NCBI GenBank assembly: GCA_028689665.1
Contig: JAQVCR010000011.1
Span: 12,426-69,958, forward strand
Length of the DNA: 57,533 nucleotides
Reading direction: 5' to 3'
Source: Muribaculaceae bacterium
Lineage (GTDB): Bacteria; Bacteroidota; Bacteroidia; Bacteroidales; Muribaculaceae
Under the pieces are notes generated by a model, which was not told the DNA's origin, ran no database searches, and was given only the letters and a program-made list of their open reading frames with translations. The translations under genes and the position numbers were made by a program. Shown here in pieces: positions 9,001 through 15,937 of this stretch; within the stretch, counting starts at the first letter, position 1, and each line of letters begins with the position of its first letter.

Positions 9001-9698
9001 CCTAGCGCAAACAAGTCGTATTGAGAAATACTTGCTATGAAGGCGTCTAAAGTTTGCCCGCTTAGTGTTCGTCCGCTTTCGGTAAGTGTAACCGATACCA
9101 TAATAGGAATATTCCTATTCATCTCTTTCATAATGCGCGACGCTGTAAATAATGCGCATTTGGCATTCAGTGTGTCGAATACAGTCTCGATAAGCAGAAT
9201 ATCTACACCACTATCAATAAGCCCCCTAATCTGTGGCTCAAATGCGTTGGCTAAGCTATCCCAATTAATTCCACGCAAAGCCGGATTCTCTACATCGGGC
9301 GATATTGATAGGCTCTTATTTGTAGGCCCGATGCTTCCTGCCACATAAATAGTACGGGCTGAGTGGCTAGCAACCTCTCGAGCCAACTTGCCTGCGGCAA
9401 AACTTATATCGTAAGCTCTATCTGATAAATTATATTCGGCAAGCGAGATCGTGTTAGCGTTGAAACTATTAGTTTCGATAATATCGGCGCCACTAATAAT
9501 ATATTCCTGATGTATTTTTTTTATAATATCGGGTTGGGTGATAGATAGTATATCATTACAGCCCATAAGTTTTGCCTTCCAAGTGGCAAACTCCTTACCC
9601 CTAAAATCGTCCTCGTTAAGCAATGCACGTTGAATCATTGTACCCATTGCTCCATCGAGTACTAGAATTTTATTTTGATTGTAGATTTCGTTATGCAT
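6072..9698 (-). CDS. metH: Cobalamin-dependent methionine synthase
   Basis: This 1208-aa cytosolic enzyme transfers the methyl group of 5-methyltetrahydrofolate through cobalamin to homocysteine. All four modules are present: the homocysteine domain with zinc ligands Cys236, Cys299 and Cys300; the pterin-binding domain (about 345-610, containing NIGERCNVAGS); the B12 cap and binding domains with the cobalt-ligating His749 in GDVHDIGKN; and the C-terminal AdoMet-activation domain (about 900-1208). Length is normal. A strong promoter lies 23-52 bp upstream. The leader is too short for a SAM or cobalamin riboswitch. Confidence 0.97.
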   Translation of the reverse strand: MHNEIYNQNKILVLDGAMGTMIQRALLNEDDFRGKEFATWKAKLMGCNDILSITQPDIIKKIHQEYIISGADIIETNSFNANTISLAEYNLSDRAYDISFAAGKLAREVASHSARTIYVAGSIGPTNKSLSISPDVENPALRGINWDSLANAFEPQIRGLIDSGVDILLIETVFDTLNAKCALFTASRIMKEMNRNIPIMVSVTLTESGRTLSGQTLDAFIASISQYDLFALGLNCGFGSEKMVPYIEELARITPYKISVYPNAGLPNEMGEYDESAEKTISYLAPLINKGIVNIIGGCCGTTPAHIKAISDAVKNATPFSPNEKRDALILSGLESLEISSSLNFINIGERCNVAGSRKFLRLISEKNYNEALIIARNQVENGAQIIDINMDDALLDASKEMTHFINLATSDPDIARVPFMIDSSDWNVIKDTLPLLQGKCIVNSISLKEGEKAFIEKALYIKNMGAAMVVMAFDEEGQATNYNRKIDICKRAYNILTTAGIAGTDIIFDPNVLSIATGIDEHNNYAYDFINTVKWIKDNLKGAKVSGGISNLSFALRGNNYVREAMHTIFLYHAIKEGMDMAIVNAGNIIPYNEIPEDLRLSIEDVIFNRSAEATNNLIDIASKYKNGILSDTSTSDSINDSINISNSERLSNAIVRGRNDKIAELLQLNLNETNSALAVIDGALMTGMNRVGKLFGEGKLFLPQVVKSARVMKEAVDWLNPYIEKENTSSEVKHHKMIIATVKGDVHDIGKNIVAVIMRCNGFDVIDLGTMVPAEVIVEKAIAEKPDIIALSGLITPSLNEMCNVAKALEDKEITIPLMVGGATTSALHTAVKIAPHYSSPVAHTADAASMPAVAKELINNRTEYSQNLQNTQKQLRQKYMESSLLISLQEARKRHFCINWDNYVAPAPRIQSVTQDVISVKEIRKFINWRQFFSTWKIDSKYASIAFISGCDHCKANWLASQDKENINTATEALQLFKEANRAIDYLEDVASDSITAQYATWKVHSINDEIIFNDLNGMAIPVLRQQKDKAHTIALTDYISPKEDYLATFAVSVGEQIENIINYKHQSGDEYGALLYQTVADRLVEAATEVFHRKVRTELWGYSTEDKPVFENLLRKYYQGIRPAIGYPSLPDQSIIFDIDKIMPLSNIGISLTENGAMSPASSVCGLMISHKDSDYFVIGNIGKDQRAEYAKRRNINDLDRWLP

Positions 9699-9720
9699 AA
9701 ATTATCGGTTTATTCTTATG

Positions 9721-9750
9721 CAAAGGTAATATAAATGAGAGCAGAACAAA
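9721..9750 (-). promoter_or_regulatory. Promoter of metH
   Basis: On the minus strand the -7 box TACCTTTG (9728-9721) follows a TTTG (9750-9747) with 18 bp between. The predicted start near 9714 leaves a 5' leader of only about 15 nt before the metH ATG. Confidence 0.8.
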
Positions 9751-9881
9751 AGATTTATTTCATTTAGTGGTATTGTAATGACTATTATGCGTCAAAAAAA
9801 TTACAAAAGATAAATTTTCTATTATAATGGTCTCAAATATGATAAAAATGTAACAAAAAGCAACAAAAAAGGAGTAATTAA

Positions 9882-9913
9882 TTTGGTTTTAAAGGAAAAA
9901 GGGTATAAATTTG
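9882..9913 (+). promoter_or_regulatory. Orphan plus-strand promoter
   Basis: TTTG (9882-9885) and TAAATTTG (9906-9913) with 20 bp spacing match the Bacteroidetes promoter pattern. No protein gene longer than 21 codons follows before the terminator at 10188-10223. Confidence 0.55.
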
Positions 9914-9919
9914 CATCGT

Positions 9920-10216
9920 TGTTTTTTGTAAACATTTATAAATTAGTTTAAAGATTCACCTGATAAAGTATTGTTGTATAAGTTCTTAAAAACACAACTC
10001 TTTTATTCAGCATTAAATAATAGTGTATCTATTAGCAATAAATGTTTTATTATAACCACCGTAAAAAACGAATAACTTGTCAGAAAAAGAGATATTCCAT
10101 TTTTTAAATATGTAATTTCCTCTTTTTCAATCATTACAATACAGAGATTTAGTATTAAATAGTTGTTTTATAGATAATTGTGTATTTAAAAAATGGGAGA
10201 GTCGTGAGACTGTCCC
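9920..10216 (+). ncRNA. Candidate non-coding RNA (about 300 nt)
   Basis: The 531-bp gap between metH and the gene at 10230 has a plus-strand promoter at its left third and a terminator at its right end. The implied transcript contains an internal hairpin (GAAAAAGAG at 10083-10091 with its complement at 10120-10128). A 21-codon reading frame (10042-10107) encoding a strongly basic peptide is the only notable open frame. I do not recognise 6S RNA, RNase P RNA or tmRNA in it. The call is an inference from promoter plus terminator; the terminator alone could serve the opposite gene. Confidence 0.35.
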
Positions 10217-10223
10217 TTTTTTT
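10188..10223. terminator. Bidirectional terminator
   Basis: The stem GGGAGAGTC (10195-10203) pairs with GACTGTCCC (10208-10216), with one mismatch and a GTGA loop. It has T7 on the plus side and A6 on its left, which gives a T6 tract on the minus strand. It ends the minus-strand gene at 10230 and any transcript from the promoter at 9882-9913. Confidence 0.8.
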
Positions 10224-10229
10224 GTATTC

Positions 10230-11003
10230 TTATTTTAGCTCCACATTAATCCATTGTTTATAATCTTTTGGCGCAGTTAATTGTTTCCCATTTTCGCCAA
10301 ATCCTTTATGTTCACCGAATCCACCCGGTCTGTTGCCACCCGGTCTGTTGTCGCCTTGTCTGTCGGGAGGAGGCATCATTTCGCCCATTTCCTTATTCTC
10401 AGCTTTTGCCTTACGCTTAGTGTTTGCAATACCAATTGAAATCTTTCCTTTTTTATTTAGTTGCTCATTTAATCGGGCGTATTTTATCGCTATATTATAA
10501 ATTATTTTTGAGTCTTTGTAGTCAATTGATGCTTCATTTTCGGCTAGAAGATATTCATCTTTATCTATTCTCAAGGTGATTGGCTCATAACCAAGCTCGT
10601 CGACTATGCTTTTTATTTTCTCTTCATCTAATATTTGAGGAGCTTTGTCTTCTTTCTGACCACGGCGGCGAGGCTCTTTTGAACGATAATTAGAAAATTC
10701 TACTGCGCATTTTTCTTTTTTCTTGCCAGTAATATCAATATATACAGAGGCACCTTCGTTAATCATTTTGCGTTTCAAAGAATCGCCCATAATTTCAATA
10801 CTTACAAATATGCCTTCATCGTTATTCTGAATGGTAACTCCAAAATTGTCTTTATCAAATGTTGTTTGGTCGGTTTCTTCGCAATATTCAGAAACTGAAG
10901 GCAAATCACTGCAAGGTACTGATTCTAGTTTATTCTCTGCTAACGATAATAGAGGGCTAGCAATAATAATAAACATAAGAATAATGTAAGATTTAGTTTT
11001 CAT
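10230..11003 (-). CDS. Secreted protein of unknown function with Gly/Pro-rich tail
   Basis: This 257-aa protein has a signal peptide (residues 1-23) and no lipobox, so it is probably periplasmic or outer-membrane associated. The middle is mixed and charged. Residues around 205-240 are low-complexity and rich in Met, Pro, Gly and Arg (repeats of N-R-P-G-G and G-F-G-E). I do not recognise the family. It stands alone, with its own terminator and with pyrE divergent on the other side. Confidence 0.75.
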   Translation of the reverse strand: MKTKSYIILMFIIIASPLLSLAENKLESVPCSDLPSVSEYCEETDQTTFDKDNFGVTIQNNDEGIFVSIEIMGDSLKRKMINEGASVYIDITGKKKEKCAVEFSNYRSKEPRRRGQKEDKAPQILDEEKIKSIVDELGYEPITLRIDKDEYLLAENEASIDYKDSKIIYNIAIKYARLNEQLNKKGKISIGIANTKRKAKAENKEMGEMMPPPDRQGDNRPGGNRPGGFGEHKGFGENGKQLTAPKDYKQWINVELK

Positions 11004-11153
11004 AATTTTTTATGATAAAACTACATTTAGAAAAATTATTATTAAAACATTTTCGACAAAGAGTATTTATTTAATTCTAAATGCTTATTTCCATTTGGTT
11101 TGTTAAATATGAATTAATTTATTTAGTAGTTTAATTTTTTCACCGATTATTCT

Positions 11154-11161
11154 TACCTTTG
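11154..11161 (+). promoter_or_regulatory. Promoter -7 box of pyrE
   Basis: TACCTTTG lies 41 bp before the pyrE ATG. The start point near 11168 supports the ATG at 11202 and argues against a longer reading frame beginning at a TTG at 11169. Confidence 0.65.
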
Positions 11162-11201
11162 TAGCAAGTTGTTTAATTATAATATCAAAATACTAACTGC
11201 A

Positions 11202-11843
11202 ATGAAGAATTTAGATCGCATTCTAGCCGAGAAACTTTTGAACATTAGTGCAATTAAATTGCAACCAGATAATCCATTTATATGGGCTTCGGGTTGGAAT
11301 TCCCCTATATACACCGATAATCGTAAGACTTTATCATATCCGGAGCTTCGTAGCTTTATTAAAATTGAAATTAGTCGTATAATTTTAGAAAAATTTGGCG
11401 AGGCTAATGCAATAGCCGGTGTTGCAACCGGTGCGATTGCACAAGGAGCATTAGTTGCCGATCTACTATCATTACCTTATGTCTATGTGCGCTCAAGTCC
11501 TAAGGATCATGGCTTAGAAAATCTAATAGAGGGAAATCTTAAAAGAGGACAGAAAGTTGTCGTAATTGAAGATTTAGTATCGACCGGAGGAAGTAGCTTG
11601 AAGGCAGTAGAAGCCATAAGAAATTCGGGTTGTGAGGTAATTGGAATGATTGCCATCTTCTCTTATGAATTTCCGGTTGCTGTTGAAGCATTTAAAAAGG
11701 CAGGTGTTGAATTAGTTACATTAAGTAATTATAATGCAATGCTTGAAGCTGCATTAGAAATTAAATATATCAAAGAGTCGGATATAGAAACATTGAAAGA
11801 GTGGCGTAAAGATCCTGAGAATTGGGTACCAATTGAATTATAA
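11202..11843 (+). CDS. pyrE: Orotate phosphoribosyltransferase
   Basis: PyrE condenses orotate with PRPP to OMP, the fifth step of pyrimidine synthesis. The 213-aa protein carries the PRPP-binding motif VVVIEDLVSTGGSS and the upstream FIWASGWNSPIYTDNR segment typical of OPRTase. The ATG at 11202 is chosen because it follows the mapped promoter at a sensible distance and begins with MKNLDRILAEKLL. It is followed after 15 bp by an SRPBCC gene, a common Bacteroidetes arrangement. Confidence 0.95.
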   Translation: MKNLDRILAEKLLNISAIKLQPDNPFIWASGWNSPIYTDNRKTLSYPELRSFIKIEISRIILEKFGEANAIAGVATGAIAQGALVADLLSLPYVYVRSSPKDHGLENLIEGNLKRGQKVVVIEDLVSTGGSSLKAVEAIRNSGCEVIGMIAIFSYEFPVAVEAFKKAGVELVTLSNYNAMLEAALEIKYIKESDIETLKEWRKDPENWVPIEL

Positions 11844-11858
11844 TTTTAATATTATTTT

Positions 11859-12287
11859 ATGTCTGAATATAGAAGTGAAGTAGCAAATATAAATTATGAT
11901 ATAAATCTAGTTTATTCCAAATTGTCGAATCCAGAAGCTCTAAAGTCGATGGCTGATATGCTACCGGCAGAATCAAGAGCAAAAGTTCAAGATTTGAAAT
12001 TTTCGGCAGATACTATTTCGGTAAAGGCTAATCCTGTGGGCGAAATTACACTTCAAGTTGTAGAACGTATAGAACCTACAACTGTAGTTTATAGTGCAGT
12101 ATCTTCGCCTGTCCCATTTAAGCTGTCATTACACTTAGATGCCGATGGAATAGATAAATGCAAAGGATATGCAATTATCGACCTAGATATTCCGGTATTT
12201 CTTAAACCTATGGTGCAAGGGCCTCTCAATCAGGCATGTCAGAAGTTTAGCGAATTACTATCGGTAATACCTTACGATAAAATTTAA
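11859..12287 (+). CDS. SRPBCC (START-like) family protein
   Basis: This 142-aa protein has the length and pattern of the SRPBCC helix-grip fold: an N-terminal strand, an early helix (SKLSNPEALKSMADML), a central set of strands and a long C-terminal helix ending SELLSVIPYDKI. Such proteins bind hydrophobic ligands, but the ligand here is unknown. It is 15 bp after pyrE and before a strong terminator, so the two form a bicistronic unit. Confidence 0.8.
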   Translation: MSEYRSEVANINYDINLVYSKLSNPEALKSMADMLPAESRAKVQDLKFSADTISVKANPVGEITLQVVERIEPTTVVYSAVSSPVPFKLSLHLDADGIDKCKGYAIIDLDIPVFLKPMVQGPLNQACQKFSELLSVIPYDKI

Positions 12288-12298
12288 ATAAATATAAT

Positions 12299-12331
12299 GG
12301 CTGCCACATAGTTATTGAGGCAGCCTTTTTT
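12299..12331 (+). terminator. Terminator of the pyrE-SRPBCC unit
   Basis: A 7-bp GC-rich stem (GGCTGCC at 12299-12305, GGCAGCC at 12319-12325) is followed by six T residues. Confidence 0.85.
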
Positions 12332-12346
12332 ATAAAATACTCGCAC

Positions 12347-12853
12347 ATGAAAAAGATTGGAATTTTATCAGATACACATGCGTGGTGGGACGATAGATAT
12401 ATACAATATTTTAAAGATTGTGATGAGATATGGCATGCAGGCGATATTGGCAGTGAAGATATAGCCGATCGCTTGTCGGCTATTGCACCGCTAAGGGCTG
12501 TATATGGTAATATTGATGGGGCATTGCTACGACGTCGATTTAAAGAAATGGAAATTTTTGAAATTGATGGATTGAAAGTGATGATGACACATATAGGCGG
12601 GTATCCGGGAAAGTATGCACCGGGTATAAAATCTATCATATTGTCGCAACACCCTGATATTTTTGTTGCCGGGCATTCACACATATTAAAGGTGGTGAAC
12701 GATCCATGGTTGCATTGTCTTCACATCAATCCCGGAGCGGCAGGGCGACAAGGCTGGCAGGTAGTAAGTACGCTGATATTATTAACAATAGATAATGGAA
12801 AGCCAATTGATTGTGAGGTAATTGAGTTAGGAAAGACAAAAGTGAGTATTTAA
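12347..12853 (+). CDS. YfcE/MJ0936-type metallophosphoesterase
   Basis: This 168-aa calcineurin-like phosphoesterase has the metal-site motifs in order: SDTHAWWDDR (residues 8-17), HAGDIGS (near 35), YGNID (near 62), THIGG (near 85) and AGHSHI (near 110). Homologues hydrolyse phosphodiesters with two metal ions; the physiological substrate is unknown. It begins just after the terminator of the pyrE unit and is followed after 16 bp by the SPOR lipoprotein gene. Confidence 0.92.
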   Translation: MKKIGILSDTHAWWDDRYIQYFKDCDEIWHAGDIGSEDIADRLSAIAPLRAVYGNIDGALLRRRFKEMEIFEIDGLKVMMTHIGGYPGKYAPGIKSIILSQHPDIFVAGHSHILKVVNDPWLHCLHINPGAAGRQGWQVVSTLILLTIDNGKPIDCEVIELGKTKVSI

Positions 12854-12869
12854 TAAAGAGATTTAGATT

Positions 12870-13358
12870 ATGAATAAGAACATAGTTATATTAAGTGCGT
12901 TGATTTTAGCTTTTACGACAATATCTTGTAAGACTACCGAGAAGAATTATCGTACGGCTTATGAAGTAGCGAAAACGGGCAACGATCGCACAATGGTAGA
13001 TGCAAGTATTGAGAAAAAAATATTAGAGGAAGAGAAGGGTATTCTGACCGAGGTTGCGGGCGATTCGGTTCGAGTTAAGACAGAATATGTAACAATCGTA
13101 GATACACAGCAGTCAAAAGATTTTTGTGGTGTGGTTGTGGGCAGCTTTAAGCAGATTTTTAATGCACGCTCCTTTCGCAAGCGGCTTATAGATAAAGGCT
13201 TCAATTCCTATGTTGTACAAGATGCTCATCAGCAATATTATGTAATTATTAAAGGCTTTGAGACAAAAGAGTTGGCATCAGATTTCATTAAGAATATTAA
13301 GAAAAATGTTCAATTTCCGTTACCAATCGAGCCATTTATCTTAGTTACTCCGAAATAA
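12870..13358 (+). CDS. SPOR domain-containing lipoprotein
   Basis: This 162-aa protein has a lipoprotein signal (lipobox T-I-S-C), a charged linker, and a C-terminal SPOR repeat (about residues 85-160, with VVVGSFKQIFNARSFRKRL and YYVIIKGFETKELASDF). SPOR domains bind denuded septal peptidoglycan, so a periplasmic role near the division site is likely. It closes the transcription unit; a clear terminator follows 26 bp downstream. Confidence 0.9.
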   Translation: MNKNIVILSALILAFTTISCKTTEKNYRTAYEVAKTGNDRTMVDASIEKKILEEEKGILTEVAGDSVRVKTEYVTIVDTQQSKDFCGVVVGSFKQIFNARSFRKRLIDKGFNSYVVQDAHQQYYVIIKGFETKELASDFIKNIKKNVQFPLPIEPFILVTPK

Positions 13359-13383
13359 GAATAATTATTTCATATATTTTATT

Positions 13384-13424
13384 ACAATTCATTCAGATTA
13401 TTATTCCGAGTGAATTGTTTTTTT
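13384..13424 (+). terminator. Terminator after the SPOR lipoprotein gene
   Basis: An 11-bp stem with one G-T pair (ACAATTCATTC at 13384-13394, GAGTGAATTGT at 13408-13418) is followed by six T residues. Confidence 0.85.
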
Positions 13425-13554
13425 ATGTCCTATATTGATGTGTTTTGATAGCAATAAAACTTAACTGGGCTTTATTTTGGTAGCATTTTGTTATTGCATT
13501 ATACAATTTGTTATTAAAATAAATTAATTGGGCTTGAAATATTGACAATAAATA

Positions 13555-13586
13555 TTTGGAAGATTAACTTTTAACTTTTAAATTTG
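13555..13586 (+). promoter_or_regulatory. Orphan plus-strand promoter before a small transcript
   Basis: TTTG (13555-13558) and TAAATTTG (13579-13586) are separated by 20 bp. The upstream gene already has its own terminator, so this box would start an independent transcript near 13593. Confidence 0.6.
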
Positions 13587-13592
13587 GATAGA

Positions 13593-13681
13593 AAAATGAA
13601 ACATAATAAATTTTTGGAATATATGTTTTTATAGATTGTAGATTTAGAGAAGGTCGTTGTTGTGAAACAACGCCTTTTTTA
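13593..13681 (+). ncRNA. Candidate small RNA (about 90 nt) with a 12-codon reading frame
   Basis: The 320-bp gap after the SPOR gene contains a complete promoter and, 65 bp later, a hairpin with a T tract on the plus strand. No minus-strand use is apparent because the opposite side lacks a T run. The predicted RNA is about 90 nt. It includes a 12-codon frame (13596-13634, MKHNKFLEYMFL) starting almost at the 5' end. It may be a small RNA, a leaderless micropeptide mRNA, or both. No known RNA family was recognised. Confidence 0.45.
13652..13681 (+). terminator. Plus-strand terminator facing ruvC
   Basis: The stem GGTCGTTGTT (13652-13661) pairs with AACAACGCC (13666-13674) with one bulged T, followed by seven T residues. 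It overlaps the ruvC stop on the other strand by three bases. Confidence 0.75.
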
Positions 13682-14236
13682 TTTCAGCTTATCCGGATTT
13701 TTGGCTATGAATTCCTTCCACGATTTGCACACTTTCTCTACCTGCGGTCGCGATGACTCATAGTAGTGGCACAATGCAGCACCAAGAGCATCTGTGGCGT
13801 CAAGAAACTCGGGCATTTCTTCTCTAGGGATATTTAAAATACGACGCAACATCTCGGCTACTTGTTCTTTCGATGCATTTCCTTGTCCTGTTATGGCTTG
13901 TTTTATCTTTAATGGAGCATATTCAGTAATTGGTATGTCGCGAGCTAATGCGGCAGCCATGGCTACTCCTTGCGCCCGACCAAGTTTTAGCATCGATTGT
14001 ACATTTTTGCCAAAGAAAGGTGCTTCAATAGCAAGTTCATCGGGCAGATATTGCTCGATAAGACCTGTAACACGTTCAAATATTCGTCGGAGTCGGAGAT
14101 AATGACTTTCAAATTTGTTGAGTTTTATCACACCGAGAGCTATAACTTGCAGGTTGCGCCCCTTTACTCCAAGTATTCCGTAGCCCATTATGTTTGTACC
14201 CGGGTCGATGCCTATTATTATGCGATCATATTCCAT
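13679..14236 (-). CDS. ruvC: Crossover junction endodeoxyribonuclease RuvC
   Basis: RuvC cuts Holliday junctions in homologous recombination together with RuvAB. The 185-aa protein has the acidic active-site signature: Asp in [12 protein letters not shown] (residues 9-20), Glu in [11 protein letters not shown] and the C-terminal pair in [12 protein letters not shown]. Length is normal plus a short basic tail. It follows the DUF4286 gene by one base, a frequent Bacteroidales pairing. Confidence 0.96.
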   Translation of the reverse strand: MEYDRIIIGIDPGTNIMGYGILGVKGRNLQVIALGVIKLNKFESHYLRLRRIFERVTGLIEQYLPDELAIEAPFFGKNVQSMLKLGRAQGVAMAAALARDIPITEYAPLKIKQAITGQGNASKEQVAEMLRRILNIPREEMPEFLDATDALGAALCHYYESSRPQVEKVCKSWKEFIAKNPDKLK

Positions 14237-14237
14237 A

Positions 14238-14549
14238 TTATAGTTCTACTACGTTCATAATAGTAGTAAATCCAGCTATGTGTTGTCCAAATTTCGCTCC
14301 TATTTCATTAATAAGAGGCGTTCCGTCGCCTTTATACCACGAGTTTAGAATATCAATCGATTCTACTTTAAATTGCAATGAATAGCTGTTGCCTTCATCG
14401 CCTTCTTGTCGTGCCATTATAAGAGCCAACTGAGGTTCGGTAAGAGTATTATTATCTATTGCTTTGGGGATAAAGTATTCTTTTATCCACGATATAAACT
14501 CGTCTTCTTTTGCAGGGTGAACGTGAAATGTGGTATTGTAAATTATCAT
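14238..14549 (-). CDS. DUF4286 family protein
   Basis: This 103-aa protein matches DUF4286: it begins with a beta strand ([11 protein letters not shown]), has a conserved helix with W-I-K-E-Y-F-I-P-K, and ends with strands that fit a dimeric alpha-beta-barrel (ferredoxin-like) fold. The function is unknown. It lies one base ahead of ruvC and is probably co-transcribed. Confidence 0.8.
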   Translation of the reverse strand: MIIYNTTFHVHPAKEDEFISWIKEYFIPKAIDNNTLTEPQLALIMARQEGDEGNSYSLQFKVESIDILNSWYKGDGTPLINEIGAKFGQHIAGFTTIMNVVEL

Positions 14550-14642
14550 ATTTTCAAATTTAGTGTAAAGTTACGATATTTATCAGAATATTAAACTCGA
14601 AGACGTATCAAACTATTATTGTAAGGCACGTGATATGATATG

Positions 14643-15599
14643 CTAGTGTAATAATCCTATTGAGTCGAATAATCGGTAATCATCGTCAATTCTATTGCCT
14701 ATCGTGGTGAGCATATCACCAATTAGTGCGCCATTCATTCCTCCCAGCAAAATCTTTGCTTGAAGCTCGGCCGATAATCTAGCTCTACCTCCGGCAAAAC
14801 GGAGAACAGCATCGGGCAGAATAAAACGAAATATTGCAACTGTGCGACGTATCTCTTCGTCGCTAATATATTCTACATCTTGCAGTGGAGTGCCGGGAAT
14901 AGGGTTGAGGATATTAATAGGGACCGACTTTATATTTAGCTCTTTTAGCTCGAATGCTAATTCTATTCGTTGCTCCATACTTTCACCCATTCCAATAATT
15001 CCACCCGAGCATACTTCCATACCAAGACTTTGTGCTATGCGAATTGTATTTTTTTTGTCTTCGGGAGTGTGAGTCGTACAAAGAGTTTTAAAGTAGCTTG
15101 CCGATGTTTCAAGATTGCAGTGATAGCGTTTCACTCCGGCTTCTTTGAGAGCTTTTAATTCATTTTCACCTAGCAGTCCCATTGATGCACACAGATATAG
15201 ATTAGTATCTTGCTTAAGGGTACGATAGTAGTTACAAAATTTTTCGATATCACGTTGAAGCACGCTGCGACCACTTGTAACGAGAGAAAATCTTTTTACC
15301 CCACATTTGTTGTTATGATGAGCCATCTCAAGTAATTCGCTTTCCGATATAGTGTCATATTCTTCTACACCGGTAGCAAAGTGTCGAGATTGAGCGCACC
15401 ACTTGCAATTTTCGCTACATTGTCCCGAGCGAGCATTTATTATAGAGCAAGTGTCGACAGTATTTCCACATTTTTTTTCTCTTATTTCGTTAGCGCAAGC
15501 GCAAAGGTCTTCAATATCCTTTGTTTTAACAATTTTTTTTGCTTCTTCAATTGTGATGCTTTTGCCACTTAATATTTTATCTTTCAGTATAGTTACCAT
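14643..15599 (-). CDS. bioB: Biotin synthase
   Basis: BioB is a radical-SAM enzyme that inserts sulfur into dethiobiotin. The [4Fe-4S] cluster cysteines are Cys61, Cys65 and Cys68 in the C-x3-C-x2-C motif, followed by AQSRHF. The later NLETSASYF segment and the C-terminal FAGGRARLS are typical. The start at 15599 gives 318 aa; an upstream in-frame ATG at 15623 is rejected because it lies inside the -7 promoter box. No other biotin gene is adjacent. Confidence 0.95.
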   Translation of the reverse strand: MVTILKDKILSGKSITIEEAKKIVKTKDIEDLCACANEIREKKCGNTVDTCSIINARSGQCSENCKWCAQSRHFATGVEEYDTISESELLEMAHHNNKCGVKRFSLVTSGRSVLQRDIEKFCNYYRTLKQDTNLYLCASMGLLGENELKALKEAGVKRYHCNLETSASYFKTLCTTHTPEDKKNTIRIAQSLGMEVCSGGIIGMGESMEQRIELAFELKELNIKSVPINILNPIPGTPLQDVEYISDEEIRRTVAIFRFILPDAVLRFAGGRARLSAELQAKILLGGMNGALIGDMLTTIGNRIDDDYRLFDSIGLLH

Positions 15600-15620
15600 T
15601 TGTTTGAATTTATTGATGTA

Positions 15621-15628
15621 CAAAAGTA
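15621..15628 (-). promoter_or_regulatory. Promoter -7 box of bioB
   Basis: TACTTTTG on the minus strand places the transcript start near 15614, 15 nt before the chosen ATG. Confidence 0.6.
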
Positions 15629-15660
15629 CCCATTTAATATCAAAAAAACTATACCAAGAG

Positions 15661-15691
15661 TTTGGTATTTAGAAAAAAATATCTACCTTTG
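15661..15691 (+). promoter_or_regulatory. Strong promoter for SRP RNA and tRNA-Thr
   Basis: TTTG (15661-15664) and TACCTTTG (15684-15691) have exactly 19 bp spacing. The predicted start, about 6 nt downstream, coincides with the first base of the SRP RNA. Confidence 0.85.
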
Positions 15692-15696
15692 CGCCC

Positions 15697-15793
15697 GGGT
15701 AAGTCCTATACGGCCAGCTCCTTGTAAATTCCCCCAGGTCTTGATCGAAGCAAGGGCAGCAGGTTGTAGCGGCGCGATGTAGTTAGCTTACCC
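15697..15793 (+). ncRNA. ffs: Signal recognition particle RNA, bacterial small type (4.5S)
   Basis: The RNA is about 97 nt. Its ends pair as GGGTAAG (15697-15703) with CTTACCC (15787-15793). Inner helices include CTATA with TGTAG and the CCC/GGG pair flanking the Ffh-binding loop. The conserved core reads CCCCCAGG then GAAGCAAGGG, as in Bacteroidetes SRP domain IV. The apical loop between them is UCUUGAUCG instead of the usual CCGGAAGG type, which is odd. It assembles with Ffh to target membrane proteins. It is co-transcribed with tRNA-Thr. Confidence 0.85.
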
Positions 15794-15797
15794 ACCT

Positions 15798-15871
15798 GCC
15801 TCTTTAGCTCAGTTGGCCAGAGCACGTGATTTGTAATCTCGGGGTCGTTGGTTCGAATCCGACAAGAGGCT
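15798..15871 (+). tRNA. tRNA-Thr (anticodon TGT)
   Basis: The 74-nt cloverleaf has acceptor arms GCCTCTT/AAGAGGC, a D-arm GCTC/GAGC, an anticodon loop TTTGTAA with TGT at 15832-15834, and a T-arm GTTGG-TTCGAAT-CCGAC. CCA is not encoded. It starts only four bases after the SRP RNA, so both come from one primary transcript. Confidence 0.97.
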
Positions 15872-15878
15872 CAAAAAA

Positions 15879-15912
15879 GGAGATAATGCTTATGTATTAT
15901 CTCCTTTTTTTT
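15879..15912 (+). terminator. Terminator of the SRP RNA/tRNA-Thr unit
   Basis: A 9-bp perfect stem (GGAGATAAT at 15879-15887, ATTATCTCC at 15896-15904) is followed by eight T residues. Confidence 0.92.
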
Positions 15913-15937
15913 AATAAAGCTTTTAAATTGATGATTT

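Noticed and set aside
9037-9348. Plus-strand reading frame of 103 codons inside metH
   Set aside because: It is antisense to a highly conserved catalytic region and has no promoter or recognisable protein pattern. The many other opposite-strand frames within metH and the macroglobulin gene were rejected for the same reason.
9699-9720. SAM or cobalamin riboswitch ahead of metH
   Set aside because: The promoter leaves only about 15 nt of leader, too short for any riboswitch, and no B12-box or SAM-aptamer pattern was seen.
12247-12684. Minus-strand 145-codon frame over the SRPBCC and phosphoesterase genes
   Set aside because: It crosses a strong terminator and two well-supported genes; its translation matches no family and is a shadow of the phosphoesterase.
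15600-15782. 60-codon plus-strand reading frame over the SRP RNA
   Set aside because: It overlaps the promoter and the structured SRP RNA and gives no plausible protein.
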